Assembly (NCBI GenBank): GCA_904420005.1
Contig: CAJFTT010000059.1
Coordinates: forward strand, 1 to 57,241
Direction of reading: 5' to 3'
Source of the DNA: Candidatus Tabaqchalia intestinavium
GTDB lineage: Bacteria > Bacillota > Clostridia > Oscillospirales > CAJFTT01
DNA: 57,241 bases
In this document: positions 45,701 through 54,392 of the stretch, one piece after another
Numbering within the stretch: position 1 is the first letter of the stretch
Layout of the letters: each line of letters begins with the position of its first letter
The notes under the pieces: model-generated
Databases searched by the model: none
What the model saw: the letters and a program-made list of their open reading frames with translations, nothing else
What the model was told of the DNA's origin: nothing
Made by a program: the position numbers and the translations under genes

Positions 45701-47004
45701 GTTTTGTCAAAAAATACGAAGAGGAGCGCGGCCTGACGCTGCATAAAGCGGAGGAAGCGCGCCTCGCCCGCGGCTGCACGGGCGTGCGGCGCACTACCGG
45801 GCAGCACCCCGCCGGCATGGTCATCATCCCGCAATATAAGGATGTTTATGACTTCACGCCGGTGCAATACCCGGCGGGCGACGTCAATGCCGACATGCAG
45901 ACGACGCACTTTGACTTCCATTCGCTGCACGACACCATTCTCAAGCTGGACATTCTTGGCCACGATGTGCCGACGCTCTATAAGCACCTGGAGAACCGCA
46001 CGGGCACGAAAGTGGAAGAGATCGATATGCTCGATCCGCAGGTGATGAAGCTCTTCACCTCGACGGAGCCGCTGGGCGTGACGCCGGAGGAGATCGGCAG
46101 CGAAACGGGCAGCCTCGCGCTGCCGGAAATGGGTACTCCCTTCGTGCGGCAGATGCTGGTGGAGTCCCAGCCGAAAACTTTCTCCGACCTGCTGCAGATT
46201 TCGGGTTTGTCTCACGGGACGGACGTATGGCTGGGCAATGCGCAGGATCTGATCAAAAACGGCACCTGCACGATTTCCGAAGTCATTGGTACGCGCGACA
46301 ATATTATGGTCTATCTGATGCATAAGGGGCTCGACCCGACGATGGCCTTCAAGATCATGGAGATCGTGCGCAAAGGCAACGCGCCCAAACTGCTTACGGA
46401 AGAGCATTTCAAGGCGATGCGCGACTGCGGGGTACCGGACTGGTACATCGACTCGTGCATGAAGATCAAATACATGTTCCCCAAGGCGCACGCCGTGGCG
46501 TACGTCATCGCCGCGCTGCGGCTGGGGTGGTACAAAATTTATTATCCTGCCGAGTTTTACGCCACTATGTACTCCGTGCGCGGTGAGGACTTCGACCAGG
46601 AGATTGTCTGCGCCGGCCGTGCGCGCGTGGAGGAAGAGCTCGCCAAGATTCAGCAGAAAGGCAACTTCGCCACGGCCAAGGAGAAAAGCACGGCAACCGT
46701 GCTGGAAATCGTGCGAGAGCAATATGCCCGCGGGATCACATTCCTGCCGATCGATCTGTACCGCTCGGAAGCGACTTCGTTCGCCGTCGAGGAGGGGAAA
46801 ATCCGGCCGCCCTTTACCGCCGTGAAGGGGCTGGGCGCCTCGGTCGCGGAGGGCATCGTCAAAGCGCGTGAGGAAGGGGAATTTGAGTCCATGGAGGATT
46901 TTCAGTTCCGTTCCGGCGCGTCGAAAACCATCGTCGCGCAGCTGCGCGCGATGGGGGCGCTCGATTCCATTCCGGAGGAGAAGGAGATCACACTGTTCGG
47001 CTGA
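42721..47004 (+). CDS. polC: DNA polymerase III alpha subunit, PolC type
   Basis: A 1427-residue replicative polymerase of low-GC Gram-positive lineages. Domains in order: N-terminal region, an Ala-rich linker (about 170-200), OB fold (TVWGEVFNIV), the first PHP part (VELHLHTNMSAMDG near 325), proofreading exonuclease (CFDLETTGLSA near 416), the second PHP part, the zinc element YVCPKCQHLEF ... CPECGTPMN near 898-923 and the palm/catalytic region DIDLNFSGEYQ near 953, then fingers and thumb. Length is typical (about 1440). AAGGAAGAC precedes the ATG. It is coupled to ispG. Confidence 0.98.
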   Translation: MPSMEQKITDIFSNYQPSGRLRDWVAGALVREIGVSHTAGRLQLTVSFPRPIPREDLFALEKELAQAYQLPGVRICPRFPPETFTEAYIPELFCELKRCYAAVNGFFEGAKLHALTDKITVELAIAGKRFLEDANIPAELMKLIREEFDRTVQVELTEAADAGEHGAQTLRQAASAQQTAEAAAPKGPAPKKQAAAQAGEALLGSVIRSKPMPLEEVTIETGNVTVWGEVFNIVVRETRDKTKNIVTFNITDYTGSNTVKVFREKEECAKLIANLKEGLFVLVRGYTTYDKYDREMNISASHINRSAPREEDIRQDTCEEKRVELHLHTNMSAMDGMSSAESLVRRAAEYGHKAVAITDHGVVQAFPDAMNACRKLKKEGKEIKILYGVEAYLADDTQSAMIGATRATFDDEIVCFDLETTGLSAASCRMTEIGAVKIRDGVITSEFNTFVDPEQPIPAKITQLTGITQDMVRGAPKEQEALRQFLDFCGDAPLVAHNANFDMGFVKAAAARGGITVDNAYLDTVLTSRALYPELKRHKLDVVAAHLKLKPFNHHRACDDARVLAEILLVEMAEMRTRFHINTFAEINASVGKPDVRKQSTNHIILFAKNQVGLKNLYKLISKAHVEFYFKHPRTPRTVLQSLREGILVGSACSEGELFQAVLDGKNDSELLKIASFYDYLEIQPDGNNAYLIANGSVPDNERLHEINRKIISLADRLGKPVVATGDVHFLNPRDSVYRKILMAGQGFSDAENQPPLYFKSTNEMLAEFSYLGEADAHRVVIENPNKIADLFDELLPIPDGTFPPAVENAEEDLERITYERAKSIYGDPLPEIVARRLERELTPIQKYGFAPLYMISQKLVERSNRDGYLVGSRGSVGSSFVATMSGISEVNPLPPHYVCPKCQHLEFVDNVGSGFDLPPKACPECGTPMNRDGHDIPFETFLGFNGDKAPDIDLNFSGEYQSTAHHYTIELFGEKNVYRAGTIATVAEKTAFGFVKKYEEERGLTLHKAEEARLARGCTGVRRTTGQHPAGMVIIPQYKDVYDFTPVQYPAGDVNADMQTTHFDFHSLHDTILKLDILGHDVPTLYKHLENRTGTKVEEIDMLDPQVMKLFTSTEPLGVTPEEIGSETGSLALPEMGTPFVRQMLVESQPKTFSDLLQISGLSHGTDVWLGNAQDLIKNGTCTISEVIGTRDNIMVYLMHKGLDPTMAFKIMEIVRKGNAPKLLTEEHFKAMRDCGVPDWYIDSCMKIKYMFPKAHAVAYVIAALRLGWYKIYYPAEFYATMYSVRGEDFDQEIVCAGRARVEEELAKIQQKGNFATAKEKSTATVLEIVREQYARGITFLPIDLYRSEATSFAVEEGKIRPPFTAVKGLGASVAEGIVKAREEGEFESMEDFQFRSGASKTIVAQLRAMGALDSIPEEKEITLFG

Positions 47005-47106
47005 GCATACCCCGCGCTGATCCGCCAGCCAAGCGGGGGACTTTCCTGCCAAGAAAAGAGAACTGTGAACGGCCTGTAAATGTTGGTTCCGATCCAAAGG
47101 GAAGGA

Positions 47107-47135
47107 TTGACAAAGAAAATTTATCGTGGTATTAT
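47107..47135 (+). promoter_or_regulatory. Promoter of the his operon
   Basis: TTGACA (47107-47112) and TATTAT (47130-47135) spaced 17 bp. The expected start leaves only about 28 bases before hisZ, too short for a T-box leader. Confidence 0.85.
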
Positions 47136-47169
47136 TTTACTACACTAAAGCGATGAAGGCGGCGGGACA

Positions 47170-48354
47170 ATGAAGAAAAATATGCGCATCACCCCGGAGG
47201 GAACGCGGGACTTTTTGTTTGAGGAATGCGGCATCCGCCGGCAGATTGAGGGCCGGCTGGCGCAGCTATATCAGCAGCGGGGCTACAGCGAGGTGGTCAC
47301 GCCTGTGCTGGAATTTTTTGAGGTGTTTGAGAATACGCTGCCGCAGGAGCGTATGTTCAAGCTCTGCGACGGCAAGAATCGCCTGCTCGCGCTGCGTGCT
47401 GATTCCACCTCGCCCGCGATGCGTATCGCGGCATCCCGGCTGCGCAACCGTCCGCTGCCACTGCGGCTGTATTATAACCAGAATATTTATCGCACCCTGT
47501 CCGGCGCATCGGACGACCGCAGCACGGAGATCGCGCAGAGCGGTGTCGAGCTGCTGGGCGCGGCGGGCATCCGCGCGGATCTGGAGATTATCCATACGGC
47601 GCTCGATGTGCTGGCGGTCTGCGGCGCGGAATACCGGTTCGAGCTGGGGGATGTCGGCTTTTTCAAGGCGCTCATCGCGGATGTCCCGCTGACGGATGAG
47701 CAGAAAGAAGATGTGCGCGGCCTCATCGAGTCAAAGAATTTCGCCGCGCTGGGCGATTTTCTCCGGCAGCCGGGGCGGGAGGAGGACGACCGCCTGCAGG
47801 CCATCGGCGCGCTGCCGCATCTGTTCGGCGGGGAAGAAGTGTTCCAAGAGGCGGAGCGGATCGCCTTCAATCCTGCGGCGCGGGAACGCCTGACGTATCT
47901 GCGCAGCCTTTATGACGCGTTGTCGGCGCTGGGCCTGCGGGATCGTGTGTCCATCGATCTGGGCATCGTGCAGAAGATCGATTATTACAGCGGCCTTGTT
48001 TTTGTCGGGTATCTCGAAGGCGCGGGGGAGCCGGTGCTGTCCGGCGGGCGGTATGATACGCTGTCGGCGGCGTTTGGGCTGTCGATTCCCGCGACGGGGT
48101 TTGCCGTCGATGTGGATGCCATTGCGCGGCTGAGCGCGGAGTCAGGCGGCGGGCAGGTCGCGCCGGCGGAAGTGCTGCTGCAGTATGACCTGCAGCATGC
48201 GGCGGAGGCGTTTCAGCGCTATGATGAATATCTCGCGCGCGGGGTGAGATGTGAACTGAGCATTTTTGCTTCGCTGGAAGCGGCGCAGGCCTATGCGGCG
48301 CAAAGCGGTATCAAGCGAGTGGAAACGGTGGGTGAAGTGCAATGCGGCCAATGA
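47170..48354 (+). CDS. hisZ: ATP phosphoribosyltransferase regulatory subunit HisZ
   Basis: A 394-residue HisRS-like paralogue that lacks tRNA charging and is required by short-form HisG. It has class II synthetase-like motifs: TPEGTRDFLFEEC, ERMFKLCDGKNRLLALRADSTSPAMRIA (motif 2-like) and YYSGLVFVGYLEGAGEPVLSGGRYD. It lacks a C-terminal anticodon-binding domain of HisRS. The ATG at 47170 is preferred; ATG at 47182 is possible. It opens a nine- to ten-gene his operon and overlaps hisG by 13 bases. Confidence 0.93.
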   Translation: MKKNMRITPEGTRDFLFEECGIRRQIEGRLAQLYQQRGYSEVVTPVLEFFEVFENTLPQERMFKLCDGKNRLLALRADSTSPAMRIAASRLRNRPLPLRLYYNQNIYRTLSGASDDRSTEIAQSGVELLGAAGIRADLEIIHTALDVLAVCGAEYRFELGDVGFFKALIADVPLTDEQKEDVRGLIESKNFAALGDFLRQPGREEDDRLQAIGALPHLFGGEEVFQEAERIAFNPAARERLTYLRSLYDALSALGLRDRVSIDLGIVQKIDYYSGLVFVGYLEGAGEPVLSGGRYDTLSAAFGLSIPATGFAVDVDAIARLSAESGGGQVAPAEVLLQYDLQHAAEAFQRYDEYLARGVRCELSIFASLEAAQAYAAQSGIKRVETVGEVQCGQ

Positions 48355-48974
48355 GAATCGCGCTGACCAAAGGACGTCTGGAAGGCAAGACCATGGAGCT
48401 GCTGGAGCGTACCGGCGTGGACGTCGACGCCATCCGCAATAAGGGGCGTCGGCTGGTCATCCGGCTGGAGGAGCTGAATCTTGACGTTGTGCTGGCCAAA
48501 GCGGCGGACGTCATCACGTATATCGAGCGCGGCGCCTGCGATCTGGGCGTCGTCGGGAAAGACACCATCATGGAATATGGGCAGTCCTTTTATGAAGTGC
48601 TCGACCTGGGGTTCGGAAAATGCCGGTTTGCGCTGGCGGGTCCCCGCGGCGTGGATTTTTACAGCGGGCATGGGGTCAAAACGATCGCCACCAAGTATTC
48701 CAACGTCGCCCGCGCGTTTTTTGAGGGCAAAAATATGGATGTGGAGATCGTGCATATCGATGGCTCTGTGGAGCTGGCGCCCATTCTTGGCGTGGCCGAC
48801 GCGATCGTTGACATTGTGGAGACGGGAACGACGCTGAAGGAGAACGGCCTGGAGGTCATTGAAGACATTGCGCCCATCTCAGCGCGCCTGATCGTCAATA
48901 CAGTGAGCATGAAGCTGCGCAAAGCCGAGGTGATGTCGTTCATCGAGCGTGTCCGCCGCGGCATGCAGGCGTGA
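48342..48974 (+). CDS. hisG: ATP phosphoribosyltransferase, short form
   Basis: A 210-residue catalytic subunit for the first step of histidine synthesis (ATP + PRPP). The ALTKGRLEGKTMELLE start, ERGACDLGVVGKDTI and VDIVETGTTLKENGLEV (PRPP-loop) motifs are intact. The C-terminal regulatory ACT-like domain of long HisG is absent, consistent with HisZ upstream. The ATG at 48342 has GGTGAAG upstream; an ATG at 48351 with ATGA overlap of the hisZ stop is an alternative. Confidence 0.94.
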   Translation: MRPMRIALTKGRLEGKTMELLERTGVDVDAIRNKGRRLVIRLEELNLDVVLAKAADVITYIERGACDLGVVGKDTIMEYGQSFYEVLDLGFGKCRFALAGPRGVDFYSGHGVKTIATKYSNVARAFFEGKNMDVEIVHIDGSVELAPILGVADAIVDIVETGTTLKENGLEVIEDIAPISARLIVNTVSMKLRKAEVMSFIERVRRGMQA

Positions 48975-49034
48975 ATCGCCCAGATGAACAGGCGCGGCTT
49001 GTAGGATCAAAACGGGAAAGGAAGCGACTGGCTT

Positions 49035-50327
49035 ATGAAACGAGTGAAAACAGGATCCGGCGCGGAAGAAGCGCTGCTGCGGGAAATCGCGGCGCGCAGC
49101 AGTCAGCTGGATGCGGATGTGTCCAAGATCGTTGGGGATATCCTCGAGGATGTCCGGCTGCACGGGGATGAGGCCCTGCGCCGGTATACCGAAAAATTCG
49201 ATCACTGCAAGCTGACGGCGCTGGAAGTGACGAAAGAGGAGCTGCGCGCCGCGGTGGACGCCTGTGACCCGTCGCTGGTCGAAGCGCTGCGGCGCAGCGC
49301 GGAGAATATCTGCGCGTTTCACAACTGCCAGAAGCAGCAGACCTGGAAAATGCAGCGGGAGGACGGAATCCTGCTCGGGCAGCGAGTGCGCGGACTCAAG
49401 CGCGCGGGCCTGTATGTGCCGGGCGGCACAGCGGCCTATCCGTCCTCGGTGCTCATGAACGCCATCCCCGCGAAGGTGGCGGGCGTGCAGGAGCTTGTTA
49501 TGGTGACGCCGCCGGGACAGGAGGGGATGAACCCGGCGATCCTCGCCGCGGCGGAGATCGCCGGCGTTGACCGGGTGTTCCGCGTCGGCGGCGCGCAGGC
49601 CGTCGCGGCGCTGGCTTACGGCACCGAGAGTGTGCCGCAGGTGGATAAGATCGTCGGTCCGGGCAATATTTTTGTCGCCACGGCGAAAAAGCTCGTGTTC
49701 GGCAAGGTGGACATCGACATGATCGCCGGCCCCAGCGAGGTGCTGATCCTGGCGGATGAGACGGCGAACCCCGTTTATGTCGCGGCGGACCTGATGAGCC
49801 AGGCGGAGCATGATGTGCTCGCGTCGGCGATCCTCATCACGACGGACCCGTCCTTGCCCGACCGGGTGGAGGCGGAGATCGAGCGGCAGCTGCAGACGCT
49901 CTCGCGTGCGGATATCATCCGGCAGTCGCTGCGGGATTTCGGCGCGATGATCGTCGCGCGTGACGAGGAGGAAGCGGTAGCGCTGGCCAATCGGATTGCG
50001 CCAGAGCATCTGGAAATCCTCTTCCGCGATGCGGAGCGCTGGATCGAGCGGATCGACAACGCGGGCAGTGTGTTCGTCGGGGAATATTCTCCCGAGCCGC
50101 TGGGCGACTATTATGCAGGGCCCAACCATGTGCTGCCGACGAGCGGCACGGCGCGTTTCTTCTCGCCCCTGTCCGTCGATTCCTTCACGAAAAAATCCAG
50201 CTTCATTGGGTATACGCAGGCGGGCCTGCGCGCCGCGCGGGAGGATATCGTCCGCATTGCGCAGGCGGAAGGGCTGACCGCGCATGCCAATTCCATTTAT
50301 GTCCGGTTTCCTGACATGAAAAAGTGA
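49035..50327 (+). CDS. hisD: Histidinol dehydrogenase
   Basis: A 430-residue zinc enzyme, oxidising histidinol to histidine (last two steps). Characteristic blocks: YVPGGTAAYPSSVLMNAIPAK, VGGAQAVAALAYGTES, GPGNIFVATAKK, the zinc-ligand region DLMSQAEHD, APEHLEI and the C-terminal GPNHVLPTSGTARF. AAAGGAAG precedes the ATG. It follows hisG after 60 bases. Confidence 0.95.
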   Translation: MKRVKTGSGAEEALLREIAARSSQLDADVSKIVGDILEDVRLHGDEALRRYTEKFDHCKLTALEVTKEELRAAVDACDPSLVEALRRSAENICAFHNCQKQQTWKMQREDGILLGQRVRGLKRAGLYVPGGTAAYPSSVLMNAIPAKVAGVQELVMVTPPGQEGMNPAILAAAEIAGVDRVFRVGGAQAVAALAYGTESVPQVDKIVGPGNIFVATAKKLVFGKVDIDMIAGPSEVLILADETANPVYVAADLMSQAEHDVLASAILITTDPSLPDRVEAEIERQLQTLSRADIIRQSLRDFGAMIVARDEEEAVALANRIAPEHLEILFRDAERWIERIDNAGSVFVGEYSPEPLGDYYAGPNHVLPTSGTARFFSPLSVDSFTKKSSFIGYTQAGLRAAREDIVRIAQAEGLTAHANSIYVRFPDMKK

Positions 50328-50398
50328 AACCGGGAGATGCGCCGTTGCCCGCGGAGAAGCGCGCGGGGAGAAAGCGGCATGAGGAAGGGGAGCGAAGG

Positions 50399-51484
50399 AT
50401 GTTTGAACTCAATGAAAAGCTGCGCAATCTCACGCCTTATGCGCCGGGACAGGGCAGCTATGCCGTGCGGCTGGACGCGAACGAGAGCTTCCTTCCGCTG
50501 CCGCAGAAGAAACGGGAAGGGCTGGCGTCCATCCTGGCTGAAGTGGATTTGCGCCGGTATCCAGATCCGGAGGCGGCGGCGCTGTGCCAGGCGTTTGCGG
50601 CATATTACGGGCTGCGGACGGATTGCGTCGCGGCTGGCAATGGCTCGGATGAGCTGATTTCCGTGCTGACGGGCGCATTTTTGCAGCGCGGCGATTGTGC
50701 GCTGGTGGCGGACCCGGACTTTTCGATGTATAAGTTTTATCTTTCCCTTGCGGAGGCGCGGGTAGTGACGCTGGACAAGCAGGACGGCCTGCGTATCGAT
50801 CCGGACGCCGTGATCGCGCGCGCGCGGGAGGAGAAAGCCCGCATGGTCATCTTTTCCAATCCCTGCAATCCCACAGGGCAGGGGCTGGACCGCGCCGCAG
50901 TGCGGAAAATCATCCGTTCGACCGAGGCGCTGGTGGTGCTGGATGAAGCGTATATGGACTTCTGGGATGCGTCGCTTCTGCAGGAGGTGGAGGAATACGA
51001 CAATTTGCTGATCCTTCGCACCTGCTCCAAAGCGTTCGGCATGGCGGGGTTACGGCTGGGTTTCGCCGTCGGCGCGCCCAAGCTGATCCGCGCGGTTCTG
51101 GCGGCAAAGTCCCCCTATAATGTCAATTCCATTTCCCAGGCAATCGGCGCTTACCTCTTGCAGGATCGGGCGTGGCTGGCCGACTGCACGCAGCGCATCC
51201 GGCAGGCGAAGAATGCGCTGTATACACGGCTGTGCGAGGTCGCGTCGCAGTATCCCGGCGCGATTGTGCCAGTCGATACGGTCACGAACTTTATCCTGGT
51301 GCGTACGGCGCTGGCAGAGCAGCTGTTTGCGGGGCTCAAGCAGCAGGGGATCCTCGTGCGCAAAATGTCCGGAGCGTTGCTGCGGATTACGGCCGGCAGC
51401 GAGGAAGAAAACGTGGCGGTCGCGGAAGGGATCCGAACGCTGCTTAAAAAAGAAGCGGAGAAGAAAGGCGGTTTGCAGGCATGA
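50399..51484 (+). CDS. hisC: Histidinol-phosphate aminotransferase
   Basis: A 361-residue PLP enzyme (imidazole-acetol phosphate to histidinol phosphate). Class II aminotransferase features: LDANESFLPLP, GNGSDELI, SNPCNPTGQG, LDEAYMDF and the Schiff-base Lys in RTCSKAFGMAGLRLGF (near residue 213). The ATG at 50399 with GGAAGGGGAG upstream is preferred over the long N-terminal frame from 50324 that overlaps hisD. It overlaps hisB by four bases. Confidence 0.94.
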   Translation: MFELNEKLRNLTPYAPGQGSYAVRLDANESFLPLPQKKREGLASILAEVDLRRYPDPEAAALCQAFAAYYGLRTDCVAAGNGSDELISVLTGAFLQRGDCALVADPDFSMYKFYLSLAEARVVTLDKQDGLRIDPDAVIARAREEKARMVIFSNPCNPTGQGLDRAAVRKIIRSTEALVVLDEAYMDFWDASLLQEVEEYDNLLILRTCSKAFGMAGLRLGFAVGAPKLIRAVLAAKSPYNVNSISQAIGAYLLQDRAWLADCTQRIRQAKNALYTRLCEVASQYPGAIVPVDTVTNFILVRTALAEQLFAGLKQQGILVRKMSGALLRITAGSEEENVAVAEGIRTLLKKEAEKKGGLQA

Positions 51485-52062
51485 GAACAGCGACCATCAG
51501 CCGGAAAACGAGAGAGACGGACATCACGGTCCGCCTTACGCTCGACGGCAGCGGGATTTGTAATATCAATACCGGTATCGGTTTTTTTGACCATATGCTC
51601 ACGGCGTTTGCCGTGCATGGCGGGATGAACCTGGACGTGCTGGTATCCGGCGATCTGCAGGTAGATACCCACCATACGGTAGAGGACACCGGCATTGTGC
51701 TCGGACAGGCGCTCGGACAGGCGCTGGGGGACAAAGGCGGTATCGCGCGCTATGGCAGCTTTTTCCTGCCGATGGACGAGGCGCTGGCGTTTTGCTGCCT
51801 GGACATCAGCGGTCGGCCGTATCTTGCGTTTGACTGCCCCTTTTCCGCCGAGCGTATCGGGACGCTGGAGACCGAAACGGTTGTGGAATTCTGGCGTGCG
51901 TTTGCCACGCATGCAGGGATCACGCTGCATCTGCGCAAAGAAGCGGGCTTTAATAACCATCATGTCTGCGAGGCGCTGTTCAAAGCGGCGGGCCATGCGC
52001 TGCGCCTGGCTGTGCAGCAGACGGGCGGCAGCCTGCCGCTGTCGACCAAGGGGGTTCTATGA
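51481..52062 (+). CDS. hisB: Imidazoleglycerol-phosphate dehydratase
   Basis: A 193-residue IGPD with both half-repeats: GFFDHMLTAFAVHGGMNL, DTHHTVEDTGIVLGQAL (metal His/Glu) and its partner LHLRKEAGFNNHHVCEALFKA with STKG near the end. It is the monofunctional form without the HisN phosphatase domain, so histidinol phosphatase must be encoded elsewhere (no candidate in the window). The ATGA overlap with hisC shows coupling. Confidence 0.95.
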   Translation: MRTATISRKTRETDITVRLTLDGSGICNINTGIGFFDHMLTAFAVHGGMNLDVLVSGDLQVDTHHTVEDTGIVLGQALGQALGDKGGIARYGSFFLPMDEALAFCCLDISGRPYLAFDCPFSAERIGTLETETVVEFWRAFATHAGITLHLRKEAGFNNHHVCEALFKAAGHALRLAVQQTGGSLPLSTKGVL

Positions 52063-52079
52063 GAGCGGGGAAAGGCGGC

Positions 52080-52676
52080 ATGACCGCGATTATCGACTAC
52101 GGCCGGGGAAACCTGTTCAGTTTGCAGAATGCGCTGGAGTTTTTGGAGATCCCCTGCGAGATTACCAGCGACGTCAATAAAATCGAGAACGCCGACCGGA
52201 TCATTCTGCCCGGCGTGGGCGCTTTTGGCGACGCTATGCAGCAGCTGCAGGCGCGCTCGCTGACGTCGTTTCTGCGGCGGCAGGCCAAAGAGAAGCCGTT
52301 TCTCGGGATTTGCCTTGGGATGCAGCTGCTGTTCGGCACCGGCTATGAGTTCGGCGAATGGGAGGGGCTGGGCCTGCTGCAGGGGGAAGTGGTTCCCATA
52401 GAGGCGCCGGGGCTGAAAATTCCGCACATGGGCTGGAACAGCCTTCGCTATCACCGGGAGAACCCGCTTCTTCACGGCGTGCCGGAGGGCACCTATGTTT
52501 ATTTCGTTCATTCTTTCCGCGCCAAAACGCCGGAAGAAAACGTTGCGGCCGATTGTGAGTACGGCGAAGCGATCCCGGCGCTGGTCGGCCGCGGAACCTT
52601 GTTCGGCGCACAGTTTCATCCGGAGAAAAGCGGCCGGGCGGGGTTGCAGATGCTGAAAAATTTCTCGCGGCTGTGA
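52080..52676 (+). CDS. hisH: Imidazole glycerol phosphate synthase, glutamine amidotransferase subunit
   Basis: A 198-residue class I amidotransferase that feeds ammonia to HisF. Nucleophile Cys78 in LGICLGMQLLF, and His180/Glu182 in AQFHPEKSG; start TAIIDYGRGNLFSL. The ATG at 52080 after GGGGAAAGG is preferred; the ATG at 52059 overlaps the hisB stop and would add seven residues. A 104-base gap without a recognised gene follows before hisA. Confidence 0.93.
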   Translation: MTAIIDYGRGNLFSLQNALEFLEIPCEITSDVNKIENADRIILPGVGAFGDAMQQLQARSLTSFLRRQAKEKPFLGICLGMQLLFGTGYEFGEWEGLGLLQGEVVPIEAPGLKIPHMGWNSLRYHRENPLLHGVPEGTYVYFVHSFRAKTPEENVAADCEYGEAIPALVGRGTLFGAQFHPEKSGRAGLQMLKNFSRL

Positions 52677-52780
52677 TGCAGAAAACTGTTGCTTTGGGCC
52701 TTGACGCCATCGATTGGACAGCAGGCTGATGCAGTTTGCATGAAAATAACTTGCCATGAAAAAACGGGAGGGAAGCTGGT

Positions 52781-53503
52781 ATGATCATTTTCCCCGCAGT
52801 GGATATCCTCGCTGGCGAATGCGTTCGCCTGCAGAAGGGGGAATTTTCCACCGTGCATAAGGTGTTTTCCTCTGCGCTGGCCTCGGCGCAGCAGTTTGAA
52901 GCGGACGGCGCGGAGTGGCTGCACGTGGTGGATCTGGACGGCGCGAAGAACGGCAGGCAGGGGAATTTGGCGGTGATTGAGACTATTGCCCGCGGAACAA
53001 ACCTGCATTTGGAGGTAGGCGGCGGGATCCGCAGCCGGGAAACGGTGGAGCGCTATCTTTCCCGTGGGATCGCCCGCGTGGTGCTCGGATCGGCGGCACT
53101 GCGTGACCCCGCGCTGGTGAAGGAATGTGCGGCGGCTTACGGCGACCGTATCGCGGTGGGGATCGACGCGCGCGACGGCTTTGTTTCCGTGGAAGGCTGG
53201 TGCGAAGCGTCTGATATGGAATATTGTGCGTTTGCCAAACAAATGGAGGCGGTCGGCGTGCAGCATCTCATTTTCACCGATATTTCGCGGGACGGCATGC
53301 TGACCGGCCCCAATCTGGAAGCGCTGGCGGCACTGCAGCAGGCGGTGTCCTGCAAAATCACGGCCAGCGGTGGAGTCCGCGACCTGGAGAATATTCGTGC
53401 GCTGGCCTCGATGGGGCTTTACGGCGCCATCTGCGGCAAATCGCTCTATAGCGGGACGCTGTCCCTGCCTGCTGCGCTGCAGCTGGTGGAAGATATCGGT
53501 TAA
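52781..53503 (+). CDS. hisA: ProFAR isomerase (HisA)
   Basis: A 240-residue (beta/alpha)8 isomerase acting on N'-phosphoribosylformimino-AICAR phosphate. FPAVDILAGECVRLQKG at the start, WLHVVDLDGAK with the catalytic Asp, GGGIRSRE and LIFTDISRDGML with the second Asp, and ASGGVRDL are diagnostic. GGGAGGG precedes the ATG. It is homologous to HisF two genes on. Confidence 0.95.
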   Translation: MIIFPAVDILAGECVRLQKGEFSTVHKVFSSALASAQQFEADGAEWLHVVDLDGAKNGRQGNLAVIETIARGTNLHLEVGGGIRSRETVERYLSRGIARVVLGSAALRDPALVKECAAAYGDRIAVGIDARDGFVSVEGWCEASDMEYCAFAKQMEAVGVQHLIFTDISRDGMLTGPNLEALAALQQAVSCKITASGGVRDLENIRALASMGLYGAICGKSLYSGTLSLPAALQLVEDIG

Positions 53504-53625
53504 GCGAAATCACTTTACAGACAGATCTTTCTGCGGCTGCAGCTTATATAGTGTGATAAAAGCCAATCACATGAAAGAAAACCATGTGACAAGTAAAATC
53601 ACTTGTCATACTAGGGAGGACTGGT
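53504..53625. promoter_or_regulatory. hisA-hisF gap with two tandem hairpins
   Basis: TCACATG / CATGTGA (53567-53589) and GACAAGT / ACTTGTC (53588-53607) lie side by side just before the hisF ribosome-binding site GGGAGG. They could influence RNA stability or hisF translation, or be a protein-binding site. TATATAG and GTGTGATAAA near 53545-53560 suggest a weak internal promoter, without a good -35. Confidence 0.45.
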
Positions 53626-54387
53626 ATGCTGGCAAAACGTATTATCCCCTGCCTGGATGTGGATAAGGGACAGGTTGTGAAGGGTGTCAATTTCGTTTCC
53701 ATCCAGGCGGTCGGCGATCCTGTGGAATGCGCCAAAGCGTATGATGCGCAAGGCGCCGACGAGCTTGTCTTTCTCGACATCACCGCCACGCATGAGGGGC
53801 GCGGCTCGATTGTGGACGTCATCCGCCGGACAGCAAGGGAGGTATTCATTCCGCTGACGGTCGGCGGCGGCATCCGGACGGTGGAGGATTTTCGCGACAT
53901 TCTGCGCGCGGGCGCCGATAAAGTTTCGGTCAATTCCGCTGCGGTGCGCAATCCCGCATTGATTCGCGAGGCGGCGCAGGCGTATGGCAGCCAGTGCGTC
54001 GTGGTGGCGATGGACGTCAAGCGGGCGGAAGACGGACGGTATCATGTGGTCATTAACGGCGGGCGGATCGATACCGGCCTGGACGCGGTGGCGTGGGCGA
54101 AAAAGGCAAACGAGCTGGGCGCGGGAGAGATTCTGCTGACCTCCATGGAGGCGGACGGGACGAAAGCGGGATTCGACCTTGGCATTACAGAAGAAATCTG
54201 CGAGGCCGTATCCATTCCGGTGATCGCGTCCGGCGGCGCGGGAACGCTTGCGCATTTTTCCGAAGTGTTTGAAAAGACGCATGCCGACGCGGCGCTGGCC
54301 GCTTCGCTGTTTCATTACGGAGAGCTGACGGTGCCGCAGGTCAAGGCGCATCTGCGCGAACGTGGCATCGCAGTGCGGGAGGGGTGA
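53626..54387 (+). CDS. hisF: Imidazole glycerol phosphate synthase, cyclase subunit
   Basis: A 253-residue TIM-barrel cyclase producing IGP and AICAR with HisH. Start [19 protein letters not shown] with the catalytic Asp11 (CLD), [40 protein letters not shown] with the second catalytic Asp, and [23 protein letters not shown] precedes the ATG. hisI starts five bases after its stop. Confidence 0.96.
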   Translation: MLAKRIIPCLDVDKGQVVKGVNFVSIQAVGDPVECAKAYDAQGADELVFLDITATHEGRGSIVDVIRRTAREVFIPLTVGGGIRTVEDFRDILRAGADKVSVNSAAVRNPALIREAAQAYGSQCVVVAMDVKRAEDGRYHVVINGGRIDTGLDAVAWAKKANELGAGEILLTSMEADGTKAGFDLGITEEICEAVSIPVIASGGAGTLAHFSEVFEKTHADAALAASLFHYGELTVPQVKAHLRERGIAVREG

Positions 54388-54392
54388 AATCG

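Noticed and set aside
47010-47045. Terminator of polC
   Set aside because: CCCCGC / GCGGGG can pair, but the loop is long and no U-run follows; support is too weak.
42757-47097. A 1446-residue open frame on the minus strand opposite polC
   Set aside because: It is a mirror of the GC-rich polC codons; it has His/Arg/Leu-rich composition, no ribosome-binding site and no family motif.
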